Source: JAICYJ01 sp963766445
GTDB lineage: Bacteria; Actinomycetota; Thermoleophilia; Gaiellales; JAICJC01
Reading direction: 5' to 3'
Assembly (NCBI GenBank): GCA_963766445.1
Contig: CAVXZW010000014.1
Coordinates: 1 to 64,000 of the forward strand
DNA: 64,000 nt
Below, one piece after another: positions 17,717-27,053 of this stretch. Position 1 is the first letter of the stretch. Each line of letters begins with the position of its first letter. The notes below the pieces were generated by a model. It saw nothing but the letters and a program-made list of their open reading frames with translations. It made no database searches and had not been told where the DNA came from. The position numbers and the translations under genes are program-made.

Positions 17717-18826
17717 TCAGTTGACAAACGGGAGATTGGCAACCACGGCCTGAGCCGTGCCGTTGCCATTGTGGATCAGCACCTGCTCGCCGACTTCGTG
17801 TCTGCCGTCGAGTAGTGCGATCGCCGCGGGTCGCTCGAGGGCGTAGGAGTACGCGGCCCAGCGCACGAGGCCGATGATTGCCCCGCGTAGGTCCTCGACC
17901 GGCCAGAATTCGGCCATCGGCGGAAGCGATTCGGCCGGCTCGCAGAGCAATCCCACCGTTGTTCGCCGTGGCCCTTCTAGGTGGATGGCCCGCAGCGCCT
18001 CCTGGCCGACGAACGGGCCGTGATCGAGGTCGACCAGACGCCCTTGCCCGGCCTCGTACGGATTCATTCCGGAGTTGACGTAGTAGTGGGTGTCGGTGAT
18101 CGCGCCCTCCAACGCGCGGCTCAGGTTGGGGCCCGTCACCATCAGGTCATGCTCCTTGCCGGCGTCGCTCAGCGCCGTCCAGATGCGTGGCGCCTCCTCG
18201 CTTGACAGGGGGTAGATCTCATAGCCGTGCTCGTGGCTCCACCCGGTGCGGGTGACGATGCACGGGACTCCGGCGATCGCTGTTTCCCGCGCCCGGTAGA
18301 ACGCGAGGCCGTCGATGTCGGGTGTGACCGCGTTGATCACGTCGCCAGACCGTGGTCCCTGCAGCTGCATCGGCGCCACGTCGGGCTCGTGCACCGTCGT
18401 GTCGTAGTCGCCGTTCATGGCGACGCCGCGCGTCCAGAGCGTCAGGTCGACGTCCCCATGCGAGATCCATACCGTGTCCTCGTACGGCCGGATCACGATC
18501 GGCTCCGTCATGATCTGGCCGTCGGGGTCGCAGATCAGCGTGAATTTGCACTGGCCCACCTCGATCGCACTCAGGTCGCGGGTCGCCAGGTGGTCGGCGA
18601 GATGCACGGCGTCCGGGCCGGTGAGAGCCGTCTGGCGCTCCGCACCGACATCCCAAAGGGTTACGCCTGTCGTGAGAGCCATGTACTCGTCTCGCGGGTC
18701 GCGGCCGTAGGAAATCGGCATGTACATGTGGTTGTAGGGCATGAAGGCATTCGCGCCGGCGGCCAGGGTCTGCGCGAAGTAGGGCGAGCGGCGGACGTTC
18801 GGGAACAACGGGTGGATTACAGTCAC
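17717..18826 (-). CDS. GcvT/DmdA-like folate-dependent aminomethyltransferase or demethylase
   Basis: This 369-residue protein of the GcvT family contains NHMYMPISYGRDP near residue 32, VTLWDVGAERQ, and the glycine-cleavage-T-like signatures WSHEHGYEIYPL and INSGMNPYEAGQG-like YVNSGMNPYEAGQ. The early NHMYMP segment recalls DMSP demethylase (DmdA) and related tetrahydrofolate-dependent demethylases rather than housekeeping GcvT, and no gcvH/gcvP lies nearby. I infer removal of a methyl group from an N- or S-methylated substrate. GTG at 18826 overlaps the SDR stop. Confidence 0.78.
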   Translation of the reverse strand: MTVIHPLFPNVRRSPYFAQTLAAGANAFMPYNHMYMPISYGRDPRDEYMALTTGVTLWDVGAERQTALTGPDAVHLADHLATRDLSAIEVGQCKFTLICDPDGQIMTEPIVIRPYEDTVWISHGDVDLTLWTRGVAMNGDYDTTVHEPDVAPMQLQGPRSGDVINAVTPDIDGLAFYRARETAIAGVPCIVTRTGWSHEHGYEIYPLSSEEAPRIWTALSDAGKEHDLMVTGPNLSRALEGAITDTHYYVNSGMNPYEAGQGRLVDLDHGPFVGQEALRAIHLEGPRRTTVGLLCEPAESLPPMAEFWPVEDLRGAIIGLVRWAAYSYALERPAAIALLDGRHEVGEQVLIHNGNGTAQAVVANLPFVN

Positions 18827-19596
18827 GTTGAGTCCTCTTCGGGGAGCGGATCGAAGTCGGCAAGGTCGGGGCCGCCGTTAACACTGAATCCGCCGTCCAC
18901 GACGAGCGCCTGTCCCGTGATCCAGCTTGCGTCGTCGGACAAGAGGAAGGCGACAGCCCCGGCCACGTCCTCGGCGCTGCCGACCCGCGGCAGGGGCGTC
19001 CGGGCCGCGTCCCAGCGGCGCAGGCGATCGTCGCTCGTCCAGCCGCTCGCATTGCCCATCCCGGCTGCGATCGAGCCTGGGCACACGGCGTTGACGGTCA
19101 CGTTTCGGCGTCCCATGTCGGCGGCGAGCGAGATCGTGAGGCCGAGGATGCCGGCCTTGGCGGCGCCGTAGGACGGCATGTTGCGGAAGCCGACAACGGC
19201 CGCGTTCGAAGAGATCGTGACGATTCGGCCGAAGCCGCGTTCGCACATTCCCGGCAGTACCGCTCGGCAGCAGGCGGCGACGCCGCCCAGATCGACGCGG
19301 ATCGCGCTATCCCACGCTTCGATTCCGCGTGACCAGTCCTCCCAGTCGAAGATCCCGGCCACGTTGACGAGAAAGTCTGGCCGGACAGCTTCGCTCCCGA
19401 GCGCCTCGGTGACGGCCGCGGGGTCGGACACATCGACCGCAATAGATCTCACGCGGGGGTCGGCGGAGGCAGGCGGCTGCTGCAGATCGAGGACGACGAC
19501 GGCGACACCCTCCTCTTGCAGTCGCTGCACCACTGCGCGGCCGATCCCTCCTGACCCGCCGGTGACAGCCGCCAGGCGCCCGGCCAAACCCCTCAT
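18823..19596 (-). CDS. SDR family oxidoreductase (first of three in the operon)
   Basis: This NAD(P)-dependent short-chain dehydrogenase is about 257 residues. It has the cofactor loop TGGSGGIGRA near residue 11, a catalytic Ser in TISSNAAVVG and Tyr/Lys in YGAAKAG, with the C-terminal VVDGGFSVNGGP. ATG at 19596 is chosen because it overlaps the amidohydrolase stop (ATGA). It probably oxidises an alcohol intermediate in the same pathway, but the substrate is not readable. Confidence 0.88.
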   Translation of the reverse strand: MRGLAGRLAAVTGGSGGIGRAVVQRLQEEGVAVVVLDLQQPPASADPRVRSIAVDVSDPAAVTEALGSEAVRPDFLVNVAGIFDWEDWSRGIEAWDSAIRVDLGGVAACCRAVLPGMCERGFGRIVTISSNAAVVGFRNMPSYGAAKAGILGLTISLAADMGRRNVTVNAVCPGSIAAGMGNASGWTSDDRLRRWDAARTPLPRVGSAEDVAGAVAFLLSDDASWITGQALVVDGGFSVNGGPDLADFDPLPEEDST

Positions 19597-21143
19597 GGTG
19601 CGGCCCGCCCGAGCCACAAGCCCTCGTTTCCGGCCCACCGGTTGATGCCGGCGTCGGTCAGCGCGCAGCGCGCGTAGATCTCGTCATAGGCCGGCGCCAA
19701 CCGGGCCGCCCAGCGCTCGACCGGTTCGACGGCCGCCGCCCAGTGGCTGCTCCAGCGGGCGAGATCGCGCCGTAGCTGGTCCTCGTCGATGGTGGTCAAC
19801 CGGCCCTCCTGGACAACCAGTCGGCCGTCCACGAACACGGAGCGCACCGATGAGCCGTGCTCTCCGTACACGAGCGCGTTTCCCAGTTTCGCGATTGGGG
19901 TGTCCAGCACGGGTTCGAGGTCGAGCAGGATCAGGTCGGCCGGTGCACCGACGCGGATCGTTCCGAGGCCGTCCACACCGAGGCAACGACCGCCCGTCTC
20001 GGTCATCGCATCCAATATCTCGTCCGCGCGGGGCCACGTCCGGTGGTCGGGGTCGCCGATCGTGTGAAGCATCCCGGCAAGGCGGCCGACCTGCCAGAGA
20101 TTGCAGCGGTCCTCCACCGTGGCCTCGTCGGTGCAGAGGGCGACGGGAATACCTGCGTCGCGGAGCTGGCGGTAGGGCATGACTCCGCTGCCGCACCGCA
20201 GGTTGCCGCTCGGGGAGTGCACGACGATCGCACCGGCGTCGGCGATGTCGTGGATGTCGGACTCGTCGACCCAGACGGCGTGCACGATCACCGACCGCTC
20301 GCAAAGCACTCCCAACTCCCGAAGGTGTCGGATCATCGATGCGCCGTAGAAGGCATCGGCGGCGACCCGCTGCAGCTTGGTCTCGTACACGTGGAAGACG
20401 AAAGGCAGGTCGAGCTCGCCCGAGAGCCCGTGCAACCGCAGCATGTACTCGTCGGTAGCCCGCTGCGGGGCTGAGCAGGACAACGCGCAGCGCAGCCGGC
20501 CGCTCTCCGCTCCGTGCCAGCGCCCGACGAACCGCTCGTAGAAGCCGACCAGTTCCTCGACGGGTGGAACGCCCTCGTCCATCCGTGCCACGACATCGGC
20601 CGGTAGCAGCTCCTTGAGGCCGGGTATCCACTCGTACTCGACCTTGTTCGGCAGGTAGACGGCCACGGTCGCGCGGATGCCCGAGTCGCGATATGCGCCC
20701 ATCAGCCCGGCCACGGTCTCGTCACTGGGCTCGGGGTAGAACATCGCGTCGTCGAAAACGGACGTCACGCCCACCTTCAGCATCTGGGAGGTGGCCCAGA
20801 GTACCTGTGATCGGTAGAGCTCAGGGGGAAACGGGCCGAAGTCGAACGGCGGCAGCTCGTAGAGCATGAACAGCTCCAGCGGCAGGTTTGCAACGAACGC
20901 CCTGTTGAACGTGCCGGTGGAGTGGAAGTGCGAGTTGACGAGGCCGGGGAAGAGCAGCAGGTCGGTCGCGTCGACCACCTGCGCGCCATCGGCAGATCGG
21001 TCGGTGGCAGCCGGCGCGAGCTCGACGATCCGCCCCCCGGCCAGGCGAACATCCACCGGCTCGCTCAGCGTTCCGGTTTCGAGATCCTCGCAGAGCCGGG
21101 CACCTGCGATCAGCCACGAAGCGTGCGTCGGCTCGTCTACCAC
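19593..21143 (-). CDS. Amidohydrolase (AtzA/TrzA/guanine-deaminase-like)
   Basis: This 516-residue metal-dependent hydrolase of the amidohydrolase superfamily has metal ligands in NSHFHSTG (HxH), VFHVYET and HAVWVDES, and an Asp in LCTDEA. The C-terminal composite beta domain ends with GAPADLILLDL. Relatives deaminate or dechlorinate purines, pyrimidines and s-triazines. With a molybdenum hydroxylase and a demethylase in the same transcript, deamination of an N-heterocycle is plausible but inferred. GTG at 21143 overlaps the preceding SDR by 7 bases. Confidence 0.85.
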   Translation of the reverse strand: MVDEPTHASWLIAGARLCEDLETGTLSEPVDVRLAGGRIVELAPAATDRSADGAQVVDATDLLLFPGLVNSHFHSTGTFNRAFVANLPLELFMLYELPPFDFGPFPPELYRSQVLWATSQMLKVGVTSVFDDAMFYPEPSDETVAGLMGAYRDSGIRATVAVYLPNKVEYEWIPGLKELLPADVVARMDEGVPPVEELVGFYERFVGRWHGAESGRLRCALSCSAPQRATDEYMLRLHGLSGELDLPFVFHVYETKLQRVAADAFYGASMIRHLRELGVLCERSVIVHAVWVDESDIHDIADAGAIVVHSPSGNLRCGSGVMPYRQLRDAGIPVALCTDEATVEDRCNLWQVGRLAGMLHTIGDPDHRTWPRADEILDAMTETGGRCLGVDGLGTIRVGAPADLILLDLEPVLDTPIAKLGNALVYGEHGSSVRSVFVDGRLVVQEGRLTTIDEDQLRRDLARWSSHWAAAVEPVERWAARLAPAYDEIYARCALTDAGINRWAGNEGLWLGRAAP

Positions 21144-21895
21144 GCGCTGCCCAGGCTGATGGTGACGGCCTCGCCGTTGATGCCGCTCGCGGCGGCACTG
21201 GTAAGGAACGCGATCGTCTCGGCTACTTCCTCTGCCGTGACGATGCGACCCGCGGGCGAGTCGGCATCACGCTGCCGCCAGATCTCGTCGGTCGACACAC
21301 CCAGAACGCTCGCCTCCACCTCAGCCGTGTGCTCGGACATCGGCGTTCGCACCCACCCAGGGCAGACGGCGTTGCACGTGACGCCGTACGGAGCGAGGTC
21401 ATGCGCGGCGGCGCGCATGAGACCAAGCAGCCCGTGCTTGGAGGCACAGTACGCCGACATCTGTGGTCCGCCGACCTCGCCGGCCGTCGAGCTGACCATC
21501 ACGATTCGCCCCGACCTACGTTCGACCATATCGCCGGCGGCGAGCCTGGTGAGGTGGAAGGCACCCTCGAGGTTGACCGCGAGCGATTGCCGGAACAGGG
21601 TGGGATCCTGTTGCCAGATGGGACGCTCAACCCCGCTCTCGACGCCCGCATTGTTTACCAGAACGTCAACACGTCCATGGCGCCGCAGGGTCTCATCGAC
21701 GATTGATTCGCATGCCTGCTCCGTCTCCACGCTGGCGACGATGTAGTCGGCGCCGACGGAGTCCTTCAGTGACCGCAGTTCGCGCTCCGTTCGCGACACC
21801 GCGACGACGGTCATCCCGCGGCTCATGAGTAGCTCGGCGGTCGATCGGCCAATACCGCGGCCGCCGCCGGTCACGAGCGCGACTGCGCCCGTCAT
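21137..21895 (-). CDS. SDR family oxidoreductase (second)
   Basis: This 252-residue classical SDR has VTGGGRGIGRS at residues 8-18, NNAGVESG, a Ser in MVSSTAGEVGG and a catalytic YCASKHG. It overlaps the IclR gene upstream by four bases and the amidohydrolase downstream by seven. A 3-oxoacyl-reductase-like fold is clear, but the substrate is unknown. Confidence 0.88.
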   Translation of the reverse strand: MTGAVALVTGGGRGIGRSTAELLMSRGMTVVAVSRTERELRSLKDSVGADYIVASVETEQACESIVDETLRRHGRVDVLVNNAGVESGVERPIWQQDPTLFRQSLAVNLEGAFHLTRLAAGDMVERRSGRIVMVSSTAGEVGGPQMSAYCASKHGLLGLMRAAAHDLAPYGVTCNAVCPGWVRTPMSEHTAEVEASVLGVSTDEIWRQRDADSPAGRIVTAEEVAETIAFLTSAAASGINGEAVTISLGSAW

Positions 21896-22734
21896 GCCAC
21901 CACCCGGTTCGCGCGTGAAGGGTTGGTAAGTGGCGTCGCCGGCAACAGGCTACCGAGGCGGCGCTCAGCACGGTGACCTGCGTCCACCACGAGTTGCCCG
22001 AAGCGACGGGACATCTCGGTGTCGAAGCGATGCAGGGGGCCGGCGAGCCCGAGCGCGGCAATCGCGATGCCGTCCGCCGATCGAAGAGGCGCGGCGACCC
22101 CCCACGCGGCAACGTCCGTCTCTTCCGTCGATGTCGCATACCCACGCTCCCGGATCTCGACGAGTTCGGCTCGTAGGACGTCCGGATCGACGATGGTCCC
22201 GGGCGCGAGCCGCTGCAACGGTCGACTGAGCACCTGCTGGATGTCGTCCGGACGGAGGTAGGCGAGCAGCACCTTGGCAGACGCACCCGCGTGAAGCGGC
22301 GTGAGCCGCCCAACATCGAGGGAGAGCCTCAACGGATGGCTGCTCTCGACGCGGTCGATGCAGAGCGACGCACCGACATGCTCTTCGGGCACTGTCAGCA
22401 GGGCGGTCTCGCCGGCCGCGGCGGCGAGCTCGCGGAGATCGGAGCGCAGAACGGAACGGAGGTCGATCGACGCCAGGGCACGGCGCCCCAGGCTGATCGC
22501 TTCCAGTCCCAGGCGAAAACGCCCGCGACCGAACCGAGCCAGGAAGCCGTGGTGGGTGAGGACGTTGAGCAGGCGGTGTGCGGTGGGGACGGTGACAGAC
22601 AGCTCTCGGGCGACCTCGCTAGCACCCCACTCGGGCCGCTCGGGTCCGAACAGCGAGAGGATGTGCAGCGCTTTCCCAACGCTGGACGACGACTCGACGC
22701 TCGGTGGCGCGCTTTCGCGAGAGTCGTCGGTCAC
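21892..22734 (-). CDS. IclR family transcriptional regulator
   Basis: This 280-residue regulator has an N-terminal winged helix (SSVGKALHILSLFGPERPEWGASEVARELSVTVPTAHRLLN) and a C-terminal IclR effector domain (LRLSLDVGRLTPLHAGASAKVLLAYL). The GTG at 22734 overlaps the TGA of the corrected aminotransferase frame. It sits inside the operon and is the only regulator there, so it probably controls the cluster in response to the substrate or an intermediate. Confidence 0.9.
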   Translation of the reverse strand: MTDDSRESAPPSVESSSSVGKALHILSLFGPERPEWGASEVARELSVTVPTAHRLLNVLTHHGFLARFGRGRFRLGLEAISLGRRALASIDLRSVLRSDLRELAAAAGETALLTVPEEHVGASLCIDRVESSHPLRLSLDVGRLTPLHAGASAKVLLAYLRPDDIQQVLSRPLQRLAPGTIVDPDVLRAELVEIRERGYATSTEETDVAAWGVAAPLRSADGIAIAALGLAGPLHRFDTEMSRRFGQLVVDAGHRAERRLGSLLPATPLTNPSRANRVVA

Positions 22735-24063
22735 GTCGCCTCCACCTTGGCGTCCGCCAAGACCAGGCCGTGATCGAGCGCATCGAAGATGCAGGTTGAT
22801 CTCCTCCTCACTCGCGATCAATGGCGGGGCGACGAACAGCGACGTCTGCTCGCCGCTGGTGGCGATCAGGGCCTCCGCTGCCAGCGCGCGGGCGGCCACG
22901 CGGCTGGCCAGTGGCTCGGACTCCTGTCCGTGCCACGATTGCCAGGCGGGGCCCGTGAAGCTCGATCGTCCAGTGGAGTCCACGGCCGTCGATCCGGCGC
23001 ACACCGGGATGCGCCTCAGCGAGGCTCTGCATCCGCTCCAGCATGAACCCATCGAGGTCAAGAGCGCGGCGATAGATCTGGTCGCGCGCCGAGACAGCTA
23101 GGTGGGCGCGGACTGCCGCAACGGCGGCCGGATGTCCCCGGAACGTCGAGTAGGTCTGCCAACTCCTGGAGCCGATCAGCTCGGCCAGCTCGCGGGACAG
23201 CACGATCGCTCCGGCCGGGGCGGCGCCGGCCGCCAGGCACTTGCCCATCGTCACCATGTCAGGTCGAGCCTGCCCATGTCTGAAACTGGAACCATCCGCC
23301 GACCCGGCCGAAGCCGGTGACGGTCTCGTCCGCGATCCACAGGGCACCGGCGGTGTGCGCAGCGGCGGCCACGCGGTCCTGGTACCGATGCGTGTGGTAG
23401 ATGCCTCCCTGGCTGTAGTCCAACAAGACAGCGGCGCACTTGGTGAGCGTCTGCTCCGCCGCCGCGATCCAATCGTCTCCCGTCCGTCGGATCGGGCTGA
23501 CCGGTGACGCGTGCCCCCGTCGGCGCCGGGAGTGAACGGACTGTGGCAAGCCGAGGGGGCACCGCGCTCGATGAGCCGGCCCCAGCGAGCCCACCGTGCC
23601 ACTGGGGCTGCGTGGTCATCTCGCGTGCCAGTCCGAGGCCGCCGTGGTACGCCCGCTCGCGGGTGGCCAGCTCGCTGCGGCCGGTAAGGGCTTGTGCCAG
23701 CGCAAGAGCGACGTCGTTCGCCTCGCTGGCACTGACGAAGAACCGCACCGCACCAACCCAGTCGGCGTCCTCAAACGCTATGCGGATCAGGTCATCGGCG
23801 GCGTCCTCACGATCCGTCCATGCCCATCCCTCGTTGAGCGCGATCCCGGAGCTGGCTCGTCGGACGGCCTCCACGATCTCGGGGTGGCCGTGACCGAGCG
23901 GAGCCGCCGTGTTGCTCGCATCGATCACCCGCCGTCCGTCCGCCAGTTCGAACCACGCGCCGTCGCCACCCACGATCCGCGGGACGGCGGTCTCGCCGGA
24001 CGTCAGGCTGGTGGATAGCAGACGCGAGCCGGTCAGTTCCGCACCTCGCCGCCGAACCCCCAC
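22731..24063 (-). pseudogene. Class III aminotransferase, broken by about four frameshifts
   Basis: This PLP-dependent omega-aminotransferase is readable only across several frames. The first frame gives DGAWFELADGRRVIDASN and VSASEANDVALALAQ. After a shift near 23510 it gives WIADETVTGFGRVGGW. After another near 23260 it gives RPDMVTMGKCLAAG, with the PLP-binding Lys, and YSTFRGHPAAVAAV. After a shift near 22970 it gives TSGEQTSLFVAPPLIASEEEIN. After a last shift near 22775 it gives IFDALDHGLVLADAKVEAT and ends at the TGA overlapping the IclR start. All family landmarks are kept, so decay is recent or the sequence carries errors. The start is uncertain: GTG at 24063 overlaps the tautomerase gene. 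Confidence 0.75.
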
Positions 24064-24221
24064 CTGTCCGGCGCGACACCCTCCAGCAGGACCCACGTCT
24101 CGGACCGCACGGCCTCGCCGTAGACCGAAACCAACGCGTCGGTTAGCCGCTCGATCAGCAACCTCGACTGCTCTGGATCCTGGAAACGTCGCTCGAACGC
24201 TTTGACCTCGATGATGGGCAT
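24033..24221 (-). CDS. 4-oxalocrotonate tautomerase family protein
   Basis: This 62-residue protein begins MPIIEVKAFERRF, so removal of Met exposes the catalytic Pro-1 typical of the family. Length fits the 60-80 residue norm. It probably tautomerises an enol intermediate in the pathway of this operon. TGGAAACGTC and AGGAGCAAGC flank the start, the latter acting as the ribosome binding site. Confidence 0.8.
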   Translation of the reverse strand: MPIIEVKAFERRFQDPEQSRLLIERLTDALVSVYGEAVRSETWVLLEGVAPDRWGFGGEVRN

Positions 24222-24248
24222 GCTTGCTCCTGACGCGTTGGTCCGCTC

Positions 24249-25088
24249 TCACACATCCCAGCCGGCGTCCACGACGATGTCGTGGCCGGTGATGTTCTTG
24301 GCCCGGTCTGATGCAAGGAAGAGGACAGCCTCGGCGACGTCGATCTCGTCGACGAAACGGCCCAGCGCGGTCTGTGAGGCGAACTCGGCGTAGACCTCGT
24401 CGGCAGTGCTGCCGCTGCGGGCTGCTTTGGTCGCCACGATCCGGTCCATCCGCGCGCCGTTGGTGACGTTCGGGCAGACGTCGTTCACCGTGATCCCGTA
24501 CTGGCCGAGCTCGAGCGCAAGCGTGCGCGTGAACCCTCGCACCGCCCACTTGGACGCCGAATACCCGGAGCGATTGCGGTAACCGCGAAGACCCGAGGTG
24601 CCGGCGATGTTCACGATCCGACCGGAACCGTTCGCGATCATCGCCGGGATCACCGCCTTACACGGGAGAAACGTACCGACGATGTTCAGCTCGAGGATGT
24701 TGCGGAACTCGTCGGCCGGATACTCGTGGCACGGTGTCTCGATGGGGCCGGTACCACCGGCGGAGTTCACGAGAATGTCAACGCGGCCGAACGCCTCGAG
24801 TGTCTGGGCGACCAGGGCCTTGGTGTCGTCCTCGGACGTCACATCGCATCGCATCCCGATGACGCGGCCTTGTGTCGAGGCAACGTTCAGCTCGCCGACG
24901 ACGGCGTCGATGGCCCCCTGGTCGCGTCCGGCTACGACAACTGCTGCGCCCTCGCGCGCCATCAGCTCCCCAACCAGCCGCCCGATTCCTTTCGCTCCCC
25001 CCGTGACCACCGCGACGCGCCCTTCCAGCTCACGTTGCCTGGTGTCGGCCGATGCTGGTGCAGTGGCGGCGGCTGTGTGTGGCGCCAT
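24249..25088 (-). CDS. SDR family oxidoreductase (third), first gene of the operon
   Basis: This 279-residue SDR has an N-terminal extension of about 22 residues, then VAVVTGGAKGIGRL, NSAGGTGP, a Ser in NIAGTSGLRG, YSASKWA and the C-terminal VVDAGWDV. It heads the minus-strand operon and is divergent from the DUF6282-like gene at 25186. The 97-bp gap must hold both promoters. Confidence 0.87.
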   Translation of the reverse strand: MAPHTAAATAPASADTRQRELEGRVAVVTGGAKGIGRLVGELMAREGAAVVVAGRDQGAIDAVVGELNVASTQGRVIGMRCDVTSEDDTKALVAQTLEAFGRVDILVNSAGGTGPIETPCHEYPADEFRNILELNIVGTFLPCKAVIPAMIANGSGRIVNIAGTSGLRGYRNRSGYSASKWAVRGFTRTLALELGQYGITVNDVCPNVTNGARMDRIVATKAARSGSTADEVYAEFASQTALGRFVDEIDVAEAVLFLASDRAKNITGHDIVVDAGWDV

Positions 25089-25185
25089 TCCTGTTGCCCC
25101 TACGGTTCTCGACTACTGAGAAGTTCATTGCGCATAGCGAGAGGCGATGCTAGCATCGCGCCGTCCTCGAGTGCAAGGAGGAGCG

Positions 25186-26073
25186 ATGAGCCGCACCGAT
25201 CTCGCGCTGCTGCGCGACGCCATTGACATGCACGCCCACACCCATCCGGCGCTGTTCAACCGGCCCATCGACGACGCCGACCTCGCGCAGCAGGCCATCG
25301 ACTTTGGTATGCGCGGGGTCGTGCTCAAGGATCACGACCAGGCGACGATGGGGCGGGCCTACCACGTCAGCAGGATGTATCCCGAGACGGCCGCGTTTGG
25401 CGCCATCGTGCTCAACCGCTCGGTTGGGGGCATCAACCCGCACGTCGTCCAGGCCGCGCTCCAGTACGGAGCGAAGATCGTGTTCATGCCCTCCAACCAC
25501 TCCAAGTGGCATGCCGACTACTTCCAGACCCCCGACTATCCGCAACTGGGGCGGATGCAGAAGCAACTCCCCGGCAATGGAGTCACGGTGTTCGATGAGT
25601 CGGGTTCGTTGACGCCCGAAGCGGTGGAGGTCGTGAGGCTCGTCGCGGATGCCGACGCGTGTCTGGCGACCGGCCACCTCAGCATTGCTGAGATTCGCGC
25701 GCTGCTCGACGCGGCCACCGCCAACGGCGTCACGAAGTTCCTCGTCACGCATGCCAACTGGGCGCTCTGCCGCCTCGAGCTAGACGTTCAACGTGAGCTG
25801 ATCGCGGCCGGCGCGTACCTCGAGTATGTCGCCGTCTCGTGCTGCTCGCCGATCTTCTGGGAACAAAAGCCGGACGAACTTGCCGAGTGGATCGAAGCGC
25901 TCGGGGGAGACCGCCTGGTGCTAAGTTCGGACCTCGGCCAGGCGTCCGCTCCGCCCCATGCCGAGGGCATGCGTATGCTGCTCCGGTCTCTACTGGATGT
26001 CGGGGCGAGTGCCGACGAGCTCGAGAAGATGACAAAGGCCAACCCTGCGACGCTCCTCGGCCTGTCTCAGTAG
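25186..26073 (+). CDS. DUF6282-like metal-dependent hydrolase
   Basis: This 295-residue amidohydrolase-like TIM-barrel protein has candidate metal ligands in IDMHAHTHP (HxH), TGHLS, LVTHANW and LSSDLGQ. The layout matches the DUF6282 family, whose substrate is unsettled. ATG at 25186 is chosen over one at 25147 because AAGGAGGAGCG directly precedes it. It is transcribed with the oxygenase gene 34 bp downstream and is divergent from the catabolic operon. Confidence 0.72.
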   Translation: MSRTDLALLRDAIDMHAHTHPALFNRPIDDADLAQQAIDFGMRGVVLKDHDQATMGRAYHVSRMYPETAAFGAIVLNRSVGGINPHVVQAALQYGAKIVFMPSNHSKWHADYFQTPDYPQLGRMQKQLPGNGVTVFDESGSLTPEAVEVVRLVADADACLATGHLSIAEIRALLDAATANGVTKFLVTHANWALCRLELDVQRELIAAGAYLEYVAVSCCSPIFWEQKPDELAEWIEALGGDRLVLSSDLGQASAPPHAEGMRMLLRSLLDVGASADELEKMTKANPATLLGLSQ

Positions 26074-26107
26074 CGCCGCTCATAAGTACGTTGACCAGGT
26101 AGGTGAT

Positions 26108-27028
26108 ATGAGCGTTCCGGTGATCGATCTGACGGCGAGCAAAGCCAGCGTGGTCGAGCAGGTGGGGGCGGCCTGCGAACGGATCGGGTTCTTCGCGATC
26201 ACGAACCACGGCGTGCCGGCCGAGGTGATCGAAGGGGTCTGGTGGGCGGCGCGGGCGTTCTTCGACCGGCCGGAGGCAGAGAAGCTGGCGCTCGCGCTGG
26301 GCGACCGAGAGGGGCTGATGGCGAACCTGCCCCAGTACTACCCGTTCCAGGAGGAGGCGCTCGCGGCCGGGCTGGGGGTGAAGACGCCGGGCGACCTGAA
26401 GGAATCGATCGGTTTCGGGCCGAACGACGGCGGGCGGCCGTGGCCGGCGGAGCCGGCGGAACTACGGCCGGCGATGGAGCGCTATTTCACGGCGATGCTC
26501 GGACTGGGCGGCCAGTTGCGCCGGGTACTCGTAGAGGCGCTCGGCCAGCCCGGAGACGAGCTGGACCATCTATTCCCGCCGGACGGCGGCGCGAGCTACC
26601 TGCGTGCGATCAACTACCCGGAGCAAGAGGACGTGTTGCCGCTGCAGATGCGCGCGGGTGCGCACACGGACTACGGTTGCCTGACGATCCTGCGGTCGCA
26701 GGATTCGGCTGGCGGCCTGCAGGTCAAGGACCGCGACGGCGAGTGGATCGATGTGCAGGGACTGGACGACAGCTTCGTGATCAACATCGCCGATGCTATG
26801 AGCGTGTGGAGTAACGACCGGTTCGTTTCCACGTTGCATCGGGTGGTGACACCGCCGGATGCGCTGGTGGCGGGCAGCCGGCGGCAGTCGATCGCGTTCT
26901 TCTACAACCCGGCGGCGGATGCGTTGATCGAGCCGATCGTCGCGCAGGGGACCCAGGCGCACTACGACCCGATCACCTATCAGGAGCTGCAGGACCGGAA
27001 GGTGCAGGTGACGCACGAGACCATGTAG
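26108..27028 (+). CDS. 2-oxoglutarate/Fe(II) oxygenase, isopenicillin N synthase-like
   Basis: This 306-residue dioxygenase has an N-terminal DIOX_N region (IGFFAITNHGVP) and an Fe/2OG core. Iron ligands are AHTDYG and the His in STLHRVV, and the 2OG-binding Arg-Ser is in RRQSIAFFYN. Family members hydroxylate, desaturate or N-demethylate small molecules. The adjacent hydrolase and the catabolic operon suggest a small-molecule role. Confidence 0.88.
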   Translation: MSVPVIDLTASKASVVEQVGAACERIGFFAITNHGVPAEVIEGVWWAARAFFDRPEAEKLALALGDREGLMANLPQYYPFQEEALAAGLGVKTPGDLKESIGFGPNDGGRPWPAEPAELRPAMERYFTAMLGLGGQLRRVLVEALGQPGDELDHLFPPDGGASYLRAINYPEQEDVLPLQMRAGAHTDYGCLTILRSQDSAGGLQVKDRDGEWIDVQGLDDSFVINIADAMSVWSNDRFVSTLHRVVTPPDALVAGSRRQSIAFFYNPAADALIEPIVAQGTQAHYDPITYQELQDRKVQVTHETM

Positions 27029-27053
27029 GTCGTGATGTCGACGATCGCGATGC

